Shown: one piece after another, positions 52,096-60,561 of the stretch
Position numbering within the stretch: the first letter of the stretch is position 1
How the letters are laid out: each line of letters opens with the position of its first letter
From: Klebsiella quasivariicola
GTDB taxonomy: Bacteria; Pseudomonadota; Gammaproteobacteria; Enterobacterales; Enterobacteriaceae
DNA length: 64,000 bases
Assembly (NCBI RefSeq): GCF_002269255.1
Contig: NZ_CP022823.1
Coordinates: 186,001 to 250,000, forward strand
Direction of reading: 5' to 3'
Made by a program: the position numbers and the translations under genes
Notes under the pieces: generated by a model
Told to the model about the DNA's origin: nothing
Database searches by the model: none
What the model saw: the letters and a program-made list of their open reading frames with translations, nothing else

Positions 52096-53115
52096 ATGTT
52101 GCAGTTTATTCTCCGACGTTTGGGACTCGTCATCCCGACATTTATCGGTATCACCCTTCTCACCTTTGCCTTCGTCCATATGATCCCCGGCGATCCGGTG
52201 ATGATCATGGCGGGTGAACGTGGTATTTCCCCCGAGCGTCACGCGCAGCTGCTGGCCGAAATGGGCCTTGATAAGCCGCTGTGGCAGCAATATGCCCATT
52301 ATATTTGGGGCGTACTGCACGGTGATTTAGGCATCTCGCTGAAAAGCCGCATTCCCGTGTGGCAAGAGTTTGTCCCGCGCTTCAAAGCCACCCTTGAGCT
52401 GGGCGTTTGCGCGATGATCTTTGCCGTTGCCGTCGGTATTCCGGTGGGCGTGCTGGCTGCGGTAAAACGCGGCTCCATCTTCGACCACACCGCCGTGGGC
52501 CTGGCCCTGACCGGCTATTCGATGCCTATCTTCTGGTGGGGCATGATGCTGATTATGCTGGTTTCGGTGCAGCTGAACCTGACCCCGGTCTCCGGGCGTA
52601 TCAGCGATACGGTGTTCCTTGACGATACCCTGCCGCTGACCGGCTTTATGCTGATCGACACCGCCATCTGGGGCGAGCAGGGTGACTTTATTGACGCCTT
52701 AATGCATATGATCCTGCCCGCTATCGTGCTGGGCACCATCCCGCTGGCGGTGATTGTGCGTATGACCCGTTCGTCGATGCTGGAAGTGCTCGGCGAGGAC
52801 TACATCCGTACCGCGCGCGCCAAAGGGCTGACCCGGATGCGGGTGATCGTGGTCCACGCGCTGCGCAACGCGATGCTGCCGGTGGTGACGGTGATTGGCC
52901 TGCAGGTGGGTACCCTGCTGGCGGGCGCCATCCTGACGGAAACCATTTTCTCATGGCCTGGTTTAGGCCGCTGGCTGATCGACGCGCTGCAGCGTCGCGA
53001 TTACCCGGTGGTACAGGGCGGAGTGCTGCTGGTGGCGACGATGATTATCCTCGTCAACCTGCTGGTCGACCTGCTGTATGGCGTGGTGAACCCGCGTATC
53101 CGGCATAAGAAGTAA
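52096..53115 (+). CDS. dppB: DppB, dipeptide ABC permease
   Basis: This 339-residue permease has six membrane segments, beginning MLQFILRRLGLVIPTFIGIT, and the BPD-type cytoplasmic loop EDYIRTARAKGLTRMRVIVV (EAA motif, about 235) that contacts DppD/DppF. ATG 52096 gives the E. coli length; the preceding in-frame codons fall in the hairpin region. The gap to dppC is 9 bp. Confidence 0.96.
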   Translation: MLQFILRRLGLVIPTFIGITLLTFAFVHMIPGDPVMIMAGERGISPERHAQLLAEMGLDKPLWQQYAHYIWGVLHGDLGISLKSRIPVWQEFVPRFKATLELGVCAMIFAVAVGIPVGVLAAVKRGSIFDHTAVGLALTGYSMPIFWWGMMLIMLVSVQLNLTPVSGRISDTVFLDDTLPLTGFMLIDTAIWGEQGDFIDALMHMILPAIVLGTIPLAVIVRMTRSSMLEVLGEDYIRTARAKGLTRMRVIVVHALRNAMLPVVTVIGLQVGTLLAGAILTETIFSWPGLGRWLIDALQRRDYPVVQGGVLLVATMIILVNLLVDLLYGVVNPRIRHKK

Positions 53116-53124
53116 GGGGCCATC

Positions 53125-54027
53125 ATGTCACAAGTTACTGAAAATAAAGTTATCGCTGCGCCGGTGCCCATGACCCCGCTGCATGAGTTCTGGCACTATT
53201 TCAAACGCAACAAAGGGGCGGTCGTCGGTCTGGTTTACGTGGTAGTGATGATCGTCATCGCGGTGTTCGCCAACTTCCTCGCCCCGTATAACCCGGCGGA
53301 TCAGTTCCGTGATTCGCTGCTGGCGCCGCCGTTCTGGCAGGACGGCGGCAGCCTGGCGCATCTGCTCGGTACCGACGACGTGGGTCGCGATATTCTGTCG
53401 CGCCTGATGTACGGCGCCCGCCTGTCGCTGCTGGTGGGCTGTCTGGTGGTGGTGCTGTCGCTGATCCTTGGCGTGGTGCTCGGCCTGGTGGCGGGCTATT
53501 TCGGCGGGGTGGTGGATTCCATCATCATGCGCGTCGTCGATATTATGCTGGCGCTGCCGAGCCTGCTGCTGGCGCTGGTGCTGGTGGCTATCTTCGGGCC
53601 GTCTATCGTCAATGCCTCGCTGGCGCTGACCTTCGTGGCGCTCCCGCACTATGTGCGTCTGACGCGCGCCGCGGTGCTGGTCGAAGTCAACCGCGACTAT
53701 GTGACCGCTTCCCGCGTGGCGGGCGCCGGCGCGATGCGCCAGATGTTCGTCAATATTCTGCCAAACTGTCTTGCGCCGCTGATCGTTCAGGCGTCGCTGG
53801 GCTTTTCTAACGCCATTCTCGACATGGCCGCACTGGGGTTCCTCGGCATGGGCGCGCAGCCGCCGACGCCGGAGTGGGGCACCATGCTCTCCGACGTATT
53901 GCAGTTCGCGCAGAGCGCCTGGTGGGTGGTGACCTTCCCGGGCGTGGCGATCCTGCTGACGGTGCTGGCATTTAACCTGATGGGTGACGGTCTGCGTGAC
54001 GCGCTCGATCCCAAACTGAAGCAGTAA
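53125..54027 (+). CDS. dppC: DppC, dipeptide ABC permease
   Basis: This 300-residue second permease has the OppC-type N-terminal tail and TM1 (FKRNKGAVVGLVYVVVMIVI, about 29-48), the conserved LLGTDDVGRDILSRLMYGAR (about 82-101) and the EAA loop VNRDYVTASRVAGAGAMRQM (about 190-209). It forms the channel with DppB. It is 10 bp upstream of dppD. Confidence 0.96.
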   Translation: MSQVTENKVIAAPVPMTPLHEFWHYFKRNKGAVVGLVYVVVMIVIAVFANFLAPYNPADQFRDSLLAPPFWQDGGSLAHLLGTDDVGRDILSRLMYGARLSLLVGCLVVVLSLILGVVLGLVAGYFGGVVDSIIMRVVDIMLALPSLLLALVLVAIFGPSIVNASLALTFVALPHYVRLTRAAVLVEVNRDYVTASRVAGAGAMRQMFVNILPNCLAPLIVQASLGFSNAILDMAALGFLGMGAQPPTPEWGTMLSDVLQFAQSAWWVVTFPGVAILLTVLAFNLMGDGLRDALDPKLKQ

Positions 54028-54037
54028 GAGGTTCGAG

Positions 54038-55021
54038 ATGGCGTTATTGAATGTAGATAAATTATCGGTGCATTTCGGCGATGAGAACGCGCCGTTCCGC
54101 GCCGTAGACCGCATCAGCTATAGCGTGAAGCAGGGCGAAGTGGTTGGCATCGTCGGTGAATCCGGCTCCGGTAAATCCGTCAGCTCGCTGGCAATTATGG
54201 GCCTGATTGACTATCCCGGCCGGGTGATGGCGGACAAACTGGAGTTCAATGGCCGCGACCTGCAGCGCATCTCTGAAAAAGAGCGGCGCCAGCTGGTGGG
54301 AGCGGAGGTGGCGATGATCTTCCAGGATCCGATGACCAGCCTCAATCCGTGTTACACCGTCGGCTACCAGATTATGGAAGCGATCAAAGTCCATCAGGGC
54401 GGCAATAAGCAAACCCGCCGCCAGCGTGCCATCGACCTGCTGAACCTGGTGGGCATTCCCGACCCGGCGTCGCGGCTTGATGTTTACCCGCACCAGCTTT
54501 CCGGCGGGATGAGTCAGCGCGTGATGATCGCGATGGCGATTGCCTGTCGGCCAAAACTGCTGATTGCCGATGAACCGACCACCGCGCTGGATGTGACCAT
54601 TCAGGCGCAGATCATCGAACTGCTGCTGGAGCTGCAGCAGCAGGAGAATATGGCGCTAGTGCTGATCACTCACGACCTGGCGCTGGTGGCCGAGGCCGCG
54701 CATAAAATTATCGTCATGTACGCCGGCCAGGTGGTGGAGACCGGCGACGCGAAGGATATCTTCCGCGCGCCGCGTCATCCGTATACCCAGGCGCTGCTGC
54801 GCGCGCTGCCGGAGTTTGCCCAGGATAAAGCGCGTCTGGCCTCGCTGCCGGGCGTGGTGCCGGGGAAATATGACCGTCCTGCCGGCTGTCTGCTGAACCC
54901 GCGCTGCCCCTACGCCACGGATAAATGCCGGAGCGAAGAGCCGGTGCTCGCGGATCTTTCCGGCGGCCGTCAGTCTAAATGTCACTACCCACTCGATGAT
55001 GCCGGGAGGCCTGGATTATGA
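54038..55021 (+). CDS. dppD: DppD, dipeptide ABC ATPase
   Basis: This 327-residue ATPase has Walker A GESGSGKS (40-47), signature LSGGMSQR (about 152), Walker B LLIADEPTTALD (about 169) and the C-terminal OppD/F region with the Cys-rich CLLNPRCPYATDKC segment, which in relatives binds an iron-sulfur cluster. It overlaps dppF by four bases (ATGA). Confidence 0.96.
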   Translation: MALLNVDKLSVHFGDENAPFRAVDRISYSVKQGEVVGIVGESGSGKSVSSLAIMGLIDYPGRVMADKLEFNGRDLQRISEKERRQLVGAEVAMIFQDPMTSLNPCYTVGYQIMEAIKVHQGGNKQTRRQRAIDLLNLVGIPDPASRLDVYPHQLSGGMSQRVMIAMAIACRPKLLIADEPTTALDVTIQAQIIELLLELQQQENMALVLITHDLALVAEAAHKIIVMYAGQVVETGDAKDIFRAPRHPYTQALLRALPEFAQDKARLASLPGVVPGKYDRPAGCLLNPRCPYATDKCRSEEPVLADLSGGRQSKCHYPLDDAGRPGL

Positions 55022-56031
55022 GTACGCAAAAGGCCGCCACGCCACAACCGCTGTTGCAGGCCATTGATCTGAAAAAACACTACCCGGTGAAGAAGGGGAT
55101 ATTCGCCCCGGAACGACTGGTGAAAGCGCTGGACGGCGTCTCTTTTACCCTTGAGCGCGGTAAAACGCTGGCAGTAGTGGGGGAGTCGGGATGCGGCAAA
55201 TCGACGCTGGGTCGTTTGCTGACGATGATTGAAATTCCCACCGGCGGCGAACTGTATTATCAGGGGCAGGATCTGCTTAAGCACGACCCGCAGGCGCAGA
55301 AGCTGCGGCGGCAAAAAATCCAGATTGTGTTCCAGAACCCGTACGGTTCGCTGAACCCGCGTAAAAAAGTGGGGCAGATTCTGGAAGAGCCGCTGTTGAT
55401 TAACAGCAGCCTGAGCAAAGAGCAGCGGCGTGAAAAAGCGCTGGCGATGATGGCGAAGGTCGGCCTGAAAACCGAGCATTACGATCGCTACCCGCATATG
55501 TTCTCCGGCGGTCAGCGCCAGCGTATCGCTATTGCCCGCGGGCTGATGCTGGATCCGGATGTGGTGATTGCCGATGAGCCGGTCTCCGCGCTGGACGTTT
55601 CGGTACGTGCCCAGGTGCTGAACCTGATGATGGATCTGCAGCAGGATTTAGGCCTGTCCTACGTGTTTATCTCCCACGACCTGTCGGTCGTCGAGCACAT
55701 CGCCGATGAAGTGATGGTGATGTATCTCGGCCGCTGCGTGGAGAAGGGTACCAAAGACCAGATCTTCAACAATCCGCGCCATCCGTATACGCAGGCGCTG
55801 TTGTCGGCGACGCCACGGCTGAACCCGGACGACCGTCGCGAGCGGATCAAGCTGACCGGCGAACTGCCGAGCCCGCTGAACCCGCCGCCGGGGTGCGCCT
55901 TCAATGCGCGCTGCCGTCGTCGCTTCGGTCCCTGCACCCAGCTTCAGCCGCAGCTGAAGGAGTACGGCGGCCAGCTGGTGGCCTGCTTTGCCGTCGATCA
56001 GGATGAGAATCCGCAAAAAAATCTCGCCTGA
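55018..56031 (+). CDS. dppF: DppF, dipeptide ABC ATPase
   Basis: This 337-residue second ATPase has Walker A GESGCGKS (55-62), signature FSGGQRQR (about 162), Walker B VVIADEPVSALD (about 180) and the C-terminal CAFNARCRRRFGPC segment. It heterodimerises with DppD to drive DppBC. Its ATG overlaps the dppD stop, so it is translationally coupled. It is the last intact gene before the insertion sequence; a hairpin follows at once. Confidence 0.96.
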   Translation: MSTQKAATPQPLLQAIDLKKHYPVKKGIFAPERLVKALDGVSFTLERGKTLAVVGESGCGKSTLGRLLTMIEIPTGGELYYQGQDLLKHDPQAQKLRRQKIQIVFQNPYGSLNPRKKVGQILEEPLLINSSLSKEQRREKALAMMAKVGLKTEHYDRYPHMFSGGQRQRIAIARGLMLDPDVVIADEPVSALDVSVRAQVLNLMMDLQQDLGLSYVFISHDLSVVEHIADEVMVMYLGRCVEKGTKDQIFNNPRHPYTQALLSATPRLNPDDRRERIKLTGELPSPLNPPPGCAFNARCRRRFGPCTQLQPQLKEYGGQLVACFAVDQDENPQKNLA

Positions 56032-56035
56032 TATT

Positions 56036-56063
56036 GCGCTCCCGGTCGTCTGGCCGGGAGCGC
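56036..56063 (+). terminator. Hairpin after dppF
   Basis: GCGCTCCCGG and CCGGGAGCGC form a 10-bp stem 5 bp past the dppF stop, followed by a mixed CTCTTCC tract. It is a likely end of the dpp message. A second hairpin, GCGGGA...TCCCGC, follows before the IS. Confidence 0.6.
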
Positions 56064-56165
56064 CTCTTCCTGCGGGAATGACACCCTCCCGCATATTGTT
56101 GCTCTTTATGGGCTTTGTTGAATAAATAAGATTTCGTGCGAACGACCCTGTAGCTGGCTGGATTT

Positions 56166-57173
56166 TCAGGCAATACGCACGCTTTCTGGCATCCCAGCCT
56201 TTGTCATCCTGTTCAACGCACGCACCATGGCCATAGCTTCCGCTACCTGACCATCGTAGTCACGCAGCGTCAGTGAATCTCCCAACAACTGCTTAATTCT
56301 GTACATTGCCGTTTCCGCTATCGAGCGACGGTTATATTCCGTTGTCCATTTCCACCGTGCATTGCTTCCGCTCAGCCGCTGATTAGCAATTGCCGTTTCC
56401 GCTATCGAGCGACGGTTATATTCCGTTGTCCATTTCCACCGTGCATTGCTTCCGCTCAGCCGCTGATTAGCAACGGCACGGTTGCGGTCTGCGTACTCAC
56501 CGGGCCAGTAACCTGCTCCTTTTCGGGGAGGAATAAGCGCGCTGATTTTTTTGCGGCGCAGTTCATCGTGACAAAGCCGTGTATCGTAAGCCCCGTCTGC
56601 CGCGGCTGCCCTGATTTTTCTGTGAGTCTGCCGGATAAGGCCCGGGAAGGCTTCTGAGTCCGTGACGTTATTCAGCGACAGGTCTGCACAGACAACTTCA
56701 TGTGTGTTGCTGTCAACAGCAAGATGCAACTTTCGCCAGATACGACGGCGCTCTTTGCCGTGCTTTCTGACTTTCCATTCGCCTTCACCAAAGACCTTCA
56801 GCCCGGTGGAATCAATCACCAGGTGTGCGATTTCACCCCGGGTGGACGTTTTGAAACTGACATTAACCGACTTTGCCCGCTTACTGACACTGGTGTAATC
56901 CGGGCAGCGCAACGGAACGTTCATCAGGGCAAAAATGGAATCAATAAAACCCTGCGCAGCCCGCAGGGTCAGCCGGAATACGCGTTTAATCACCAGAACG
57001 GTGGTGATGGCGAGATCAGAATAGCGCTGGGGCCTTCCTCGTGATGAAGGCGTTGCCGACTCATACCAGGCCTGAATCGCCTCATCATCCAGCCAGAAAG
57101 TGAGGGAGCCACGGTTGATGAGAGCTTTATTGTAGGTGGACCAGTTGGTGATTCTGAACTTTTGCTTTGCCAC
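56166..57173 (-). CDS. IS903-like transposase with an internal 28-residue duplication
   Basis: This 335-residue DDE transposase, if started at GTG 57173 (VAKQKFRITNWSTYNKALIN), is 28 residues longer than the 307 of IS903; a TTG at 57218 would add 15 more. The catalytic Asp positions appear in HLVIDSTGLKVFGEG and AAADGAYDTR. The third catalytic region reads EYNRRSIAETA (Y-x2-R-x3-E) and is present twice in tandem; only the second copy continues to MYRIK with the motif Lys. The reading frame is intact. Activity is doubtful because the extra copy alters spacing before the catalytic Glu (inference). Confidence 0.92.
   Translation of the reverse strand: MAKQKFRITNWSTYNKALINRGSLTFWLDDEAIQAWYESATPSSRGRPQRYSDLAITTVLVIKRVFRLTLRAAQGFIDSIFALMNVPLRCPDYTSVSKRAKSVNVSFKTSTRGEIAHLVIDSTGLKVFGEGEWKVRKHGKERRRIWRKLHLAVDSNTHEVVCADLSLNNVTDSEAFPGLIRQTHRKIRAAAADGAYDTRLCHDELRRKKISALIPPRKGAGYWPGEYADRNRAVANQRLSGSNARWKWTTEYNRRSIAETAIANQRLSGSNARWKWTTEYNRRSIAETAMYRIKQLLGDSLTLRDYDGQVAEAMAMVRALNRMTKAGMPESVRIA
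56305..56472. repeat. 84-bp tandem duplication inside the transposase gene
   Basis: Bases 56305-56388 and 56389-56472 are two head-to-tail copies that look identical, each beginning ATTGCCGTTTCCGCTATCG and ending GCTGATTAGCA. The unit is a multiple of three, so the frame is kept and 28 residues are repeated. Replication slippage or unequal recombination is the simplest origin. Confidence 0.95.
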
Positions 57174-57250
57174 GGAATGGTCTGTGTTGTCGGGAGGATG
57201 CGTGATCTGATCCTTCAACTCAGCAAAAGTTCGATTTATTCAACAAAGCC

Positions 57251-59448
57251 TCGGCGAGCCAACGACGACGCTTAGCGAATCGACCGCCCCGGCGGCGGTG
57301 GCCGAGAACGTCCCGCAGCGGGAGGTGAAGCTGACCTTTGCCACCATCGCGCCGCCGCCCGGCAGCATCGTGCTGCGCGGCTCACGGCCTGACGCGTCGG
57401 TCGAATTCGGCATGCGCAGCGATGAGCTGGTCGCCAACGCGCTGCTCAATCTGGAATATACTCCGTCGCCCTCGCTGCTGCCCGTCCAGTCGCAGCTGAA
57501 AGTCTATCTCAACGATGAGCTGATGGGCGTGTTGCCCGTGACCAAAGAGCAGCTGGGGAAAAAGATCCGCGCGCAGCTGCCGATTGACCCCCTGTATATA
57601 ACCGACTTCAACCGCGTACGGCTGGAGTTTGTCGGCCACTATCGCGACGTCTGTGAAAACCCGGCCAGCAGCACGCTGTGGCTGGACGTCGGGCGCGAAA
57701 GCTATCTGGATTTAACCTACCAGTCGCTGAAGGTGCGTAACGATCTGTCGCACTTCCCGGTGCCGTTCTACGATCAGCGCGATAACCGCCCGCTGACGCT
57801 GCCGATGATTTTCCCGGGCTCGCCTGCGGTCGCCCAGCAGCAGGCGGCGGCGATTGTCGCCTCGTGGTTTGGCAGCAAGGCCGGCTGGCGCGGCCAGCAG
57901 TTCCCGGTCTATTTCAACGAACTGCCGGACCGTAACGCCATTGTGTTCGCCACCAACGACAAGCGCCCGGACTTCCTGCGCGATCATCCGCCGGTCAAGG
58001 CGCCGACCATCGAAATGATCGACAACCCGAACGATCCTTACGTCAAACTGCTGGTGATTTTCGGCCGCGATGATAACGATCTGCTGCTGGCGGCGAAGGG
58101 GATTGCCCAGGGCAATATTCTGTTCCGCGGCGACAGCGTCACCGTGGACGGCATCAAAACCCTGCAGCCGCGTCAGCCTTACGATGCGCCAAACTGGGTG
58201 CGCACCGACCGCTCGGTCACCTTTGCTGAACTGAAAACCTATGAGCAACAGCTGCAGTCCAGCGGCCTGGTGCCGGATGCCATCACCGTGGCGCTTAACC
58301 TGCCGCCGGATCTCTATCTGCTACGGGCCAACGGCATCGATATGGATCTGAAATATCGCTACACCATGCCGCCGGTGAAGGACAGCTCGCGGATGGATAT
58401 CAGCCTCAACGACCAGTTCCTGCAGTCGTTCAGCCTGAACAGCTCCCAGGACGTAAACAAACTGATCCTGCGCCTGCCGGTGCTGCAGGGGCTGCTGGAC
58501 GGCAAATCGGAGGTTACTATCCCCGCGCTGCGTCTCGGGGCGGTCAACCAGCTGCGCTTTGACTTCCAGTACATGAACCCGATGCCGGGCGGCTCTATCG
58601 ACAACTGTATTACCTTCCAGCCGGTGCAGAACCATGTGGTGATCGGCGACGATTCGACCATCGACTTCTCGAAGTATTATCACTTTATCGCCTTGCCGGA
58701 CCTGCGCGTCTTCGCCAATGCGGGCTTCCCTTACAGCCGTATGGCCGACCTCTCCGACACGCTGGTGGTGGTGCCGAAAGCGCCGACCCAGGGTCAGGTG
58801 GCGACGCTGCTGCAGGCGCTGGGCGGTATCGGTTCGCAAACCGGTCTGGCGGCGATTAATCTGCAGATGACCGACGATGGCAACCAGATCAAGAACAAAG
58901 ACGCGGATCTGCTGCTGATCGGCGCGATCCCGTCGTCCCTCAAGGACGACACCAAAATCAACCTGCTGGTCGAGGCGACCAAAAGCTGGGTGAAAATGCC
59001 GATGCGCCACTATGACCTGGCGAGCATTTATCCCGATGACGATGCCCGCACGCCCAATACCCGCACCGATATTACCTCTTCCGGGCCGATGGCGGCGGTG
59101 ATTGGCTTCCAGTCGCCGTATAACGATCAGCGCAGCGTGGTGGCCCTGCTGGCCGACAGCCCGCGCGGTAATGAACTGCTGACCAACGCCCTCAACGACA
59201 GCGGTAAGCGGGCAGCAATGTTTGGCTCGGTAGCGGTGATCCGCGAGTCCGGCGTCAACAGTCTGCGGGTAGGGGATATCTACTACGTGGGTCATCTGCC
59301 CTGGTTCGAGCGCATCTGGTTCGCGCTCTCTAACCACCCGATACTGCTGGCGATCTTCGCCGCTATCAGTATTGTGCTGCTGGCGTGGGTGCTGTGGCGC
59401 ATGCTGCGCATCATCAGTCGCCGCCGTCTTAGCCTGGATGATGAATAA
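57251..59448 (+). pseudogene. bcsB: BcsB, cellulose synthase regulatory subunit, 5'-truncated by the IS
   Basis: The frame is continuous from the IS edge but has lost its start, signal peptide and about 45-60 residues compared with E. coli BcsB (779). The first in-frame start is GTG 57298, giving 716 residues beginning AENVPQREVKLTFATIAPPP without a secretion signal. The rest is intact: CBD/FD-type domains (VRLEFVGHYRDVCENPASS, about 110; CITFQPVQNHVVIGDDST, about 440) and the C-terminal membrane anchor HPILLAIFAAISIVLLAWVL. BcsB normally guides cellulose through the periplasm with BcsA. Without a signal peptide the product should not reach its place, so it is called a pseudogene. Confidence 0.9.
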
Positions 59449-59451
59449 ACC

Positions 59452-60561
59452 ATGATGAAAGTACTTTGTGGCGCGGTGCTCTCCGCGCTGCTGCTGGCGG
59501 CGGGCCAGGTGGGCGCCGCCTGCCAGTGGCCCGCCTGGGAGCAGTTTAAAAAAGCGTACGTCAGCCCTGAGGGACGGGTGATTGACCCCAGCGATGCGCG
59601 CAAAATCTCCACCTCCGAAGGGCAGAGCTATGGCCTGTTTTTCGCCCTGGCGGCCAACGATCGCGCGGGGTTCGACAAACTGCTGACCTGGACGCAGAAC
59701 AACCTGGCGGAAGGCGATCTGAAACAACATTTGCCGGGCTGGCTGTGGGGCAAAAAGGACGATGAGCAGTGGACCCTGCTGGACAGCAACTCGGCGTCCG
59801 ACTCGGATCTGTGGATAGCCTGGGCGCTGCTGGAGGCGGGCCGCCTGTGGCAACAGCCGCAGTACACCGAGACCGGTAAAGCCCTGCTGGCGCGGATTGT
59901 CGCTGAAGAGACGGTGGCGGTGCCGGGCCTCGGCACGATGCTGCTGCCGGGAAAAGTCGGTTTTGCCGATGACAGCGGCTGGCGGTTTAACCCCAGCTAT
60001 CTTCCGCCGCAGCTGGCCACCTACTTTGTGCGTTTTGGCGCGCCGTGGCCCGCTCTGCGCGACAGTAACCTGCGCCTGCTGCTGGAGACCGCGCCGAAAG
60101 GCTTTACCCCGGACTGGGTGCGCTATGAGAAAGGGAAAGGCTGGCAGCTGAAAACCGAAAAGCCGCCGATCGGCAGCTATGACGCGATTCGCGTCTACCT
60201 GTGGGTGGGCATGCTCCATGATGGCGATAAGCAGAAAGCGCGTTTGCTGCAACGCTTCGCGCCGATGGCGGCGCAGACCACGAAGCAGGGGGTACCCCCG
60301 GAGAAAGTGAATATCGCCACCGGCAAAACCAGCGGCCAGGGGCCAGTGGGCTTCTCCGCGGCAATGCTGCCGTTTTTACAGGACGACGAGGCCCGGTCGG
60401 TGCAACGCCAGCGCGTCGCCGATAACTATCCCGGCGCGGATGCCTACTACAGCGCAGTTCTGACGCTGTTTGGCCAGGGTTGGGATCAACACCGTTTTCG
60501 TTTCACTGCGGGTGGCGAATTACAACCTGACTGGAACCAGGAATGCGCAAGCTCTCACTAA
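59452..60561 (+). CDS. bcsZ: BcsZ, periplasmic endo-1,4-beta-glucanase (GH8)
   Basis: This 369-residue family 8 cellulase has a signal peptide (MMKVLCGAVLSALLLAAGQV, cleavage near GAA-CQW). The catalytic acid Glu-56 lies in SEGQSYGLFFALAAND, and the base Asp probably in GSYDAIRVYLWVGM. DSNSASDSDLWIAWALLEAG is the family substrate segment. It trims cellulose during export. It starts 3 bp after bcsB, within the bcs operon, and overlaps bcsC by 19 bp. It is intact, but its native promoter upstream of the operon has been separated from it by the IS rearrangement. Confidence 0.95.
   Translation: MMKVLCGAVLSALLLAAGQVGAACQWPAWEQFKKAYVSPEGRVIDPSDARKISTSEGQSYGLFFALAANDRAGFDKLLTWTQNNLAEGDLKQHLPGWLWGKKDDEQWTLLDSNSASDSDLWIAWALLEAGRLWQQPQYTETGKALLARIVAEETVAVPGLGTMLLPGKVGFADDSGWRFNPSYLPPQLATYFVRFGAPWPALRDSNLRLLLETAPKGFTPDWVRYEKGKGWQLKTEKPPIGSYDAIRVYLWVGMLHDGDKQKARLLQRFAPMAAQTTKQGVPPEKVNIATGKTSGQGPVGFSAAMLPFLQDDEARSVQRQRVADNYPGADAYYSAVLTLFGQGWDQHRFRFTAGGELQPDWNQECASSH

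Larger units (their letters stand above)
56111..57250 (-). mobile_element. IS903-like insertion sequence (IS5 family), 1140 bp
   Basis: The ends are a 17-bp perfect inverted repeat GGCTTTGTTGAATAAAT; the right end also matches the 18th base (C) of IS903, the left end does not. The element encodes one transposase on the minus strand. Its length exceeds the usual IS903 length of about 1057 bp by the 84-bp internal duplication described separately. The nine bases outside each end (CTCTTTATG left, TCGGCGAGC right) differ, so the 9-bp target duplication expected for IS903 is absent. The right flank is the interior of bcsB, so the element marks a rearrangement junction. Confidence 0.95.

Noticed and set aside
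53128..54114. 328-codon open frame opposite dppC
   Set aside because: The His/Arg/Gln-rich translation is typical of an antisense shadow; dppC is unambiguous.
56102..57259. Target-site duplication for the IS
   Set aside because: The nine bases on the left (CTCTTTATG) and right (TCGGCGAGC) do not match, nor do shorter flanking words.
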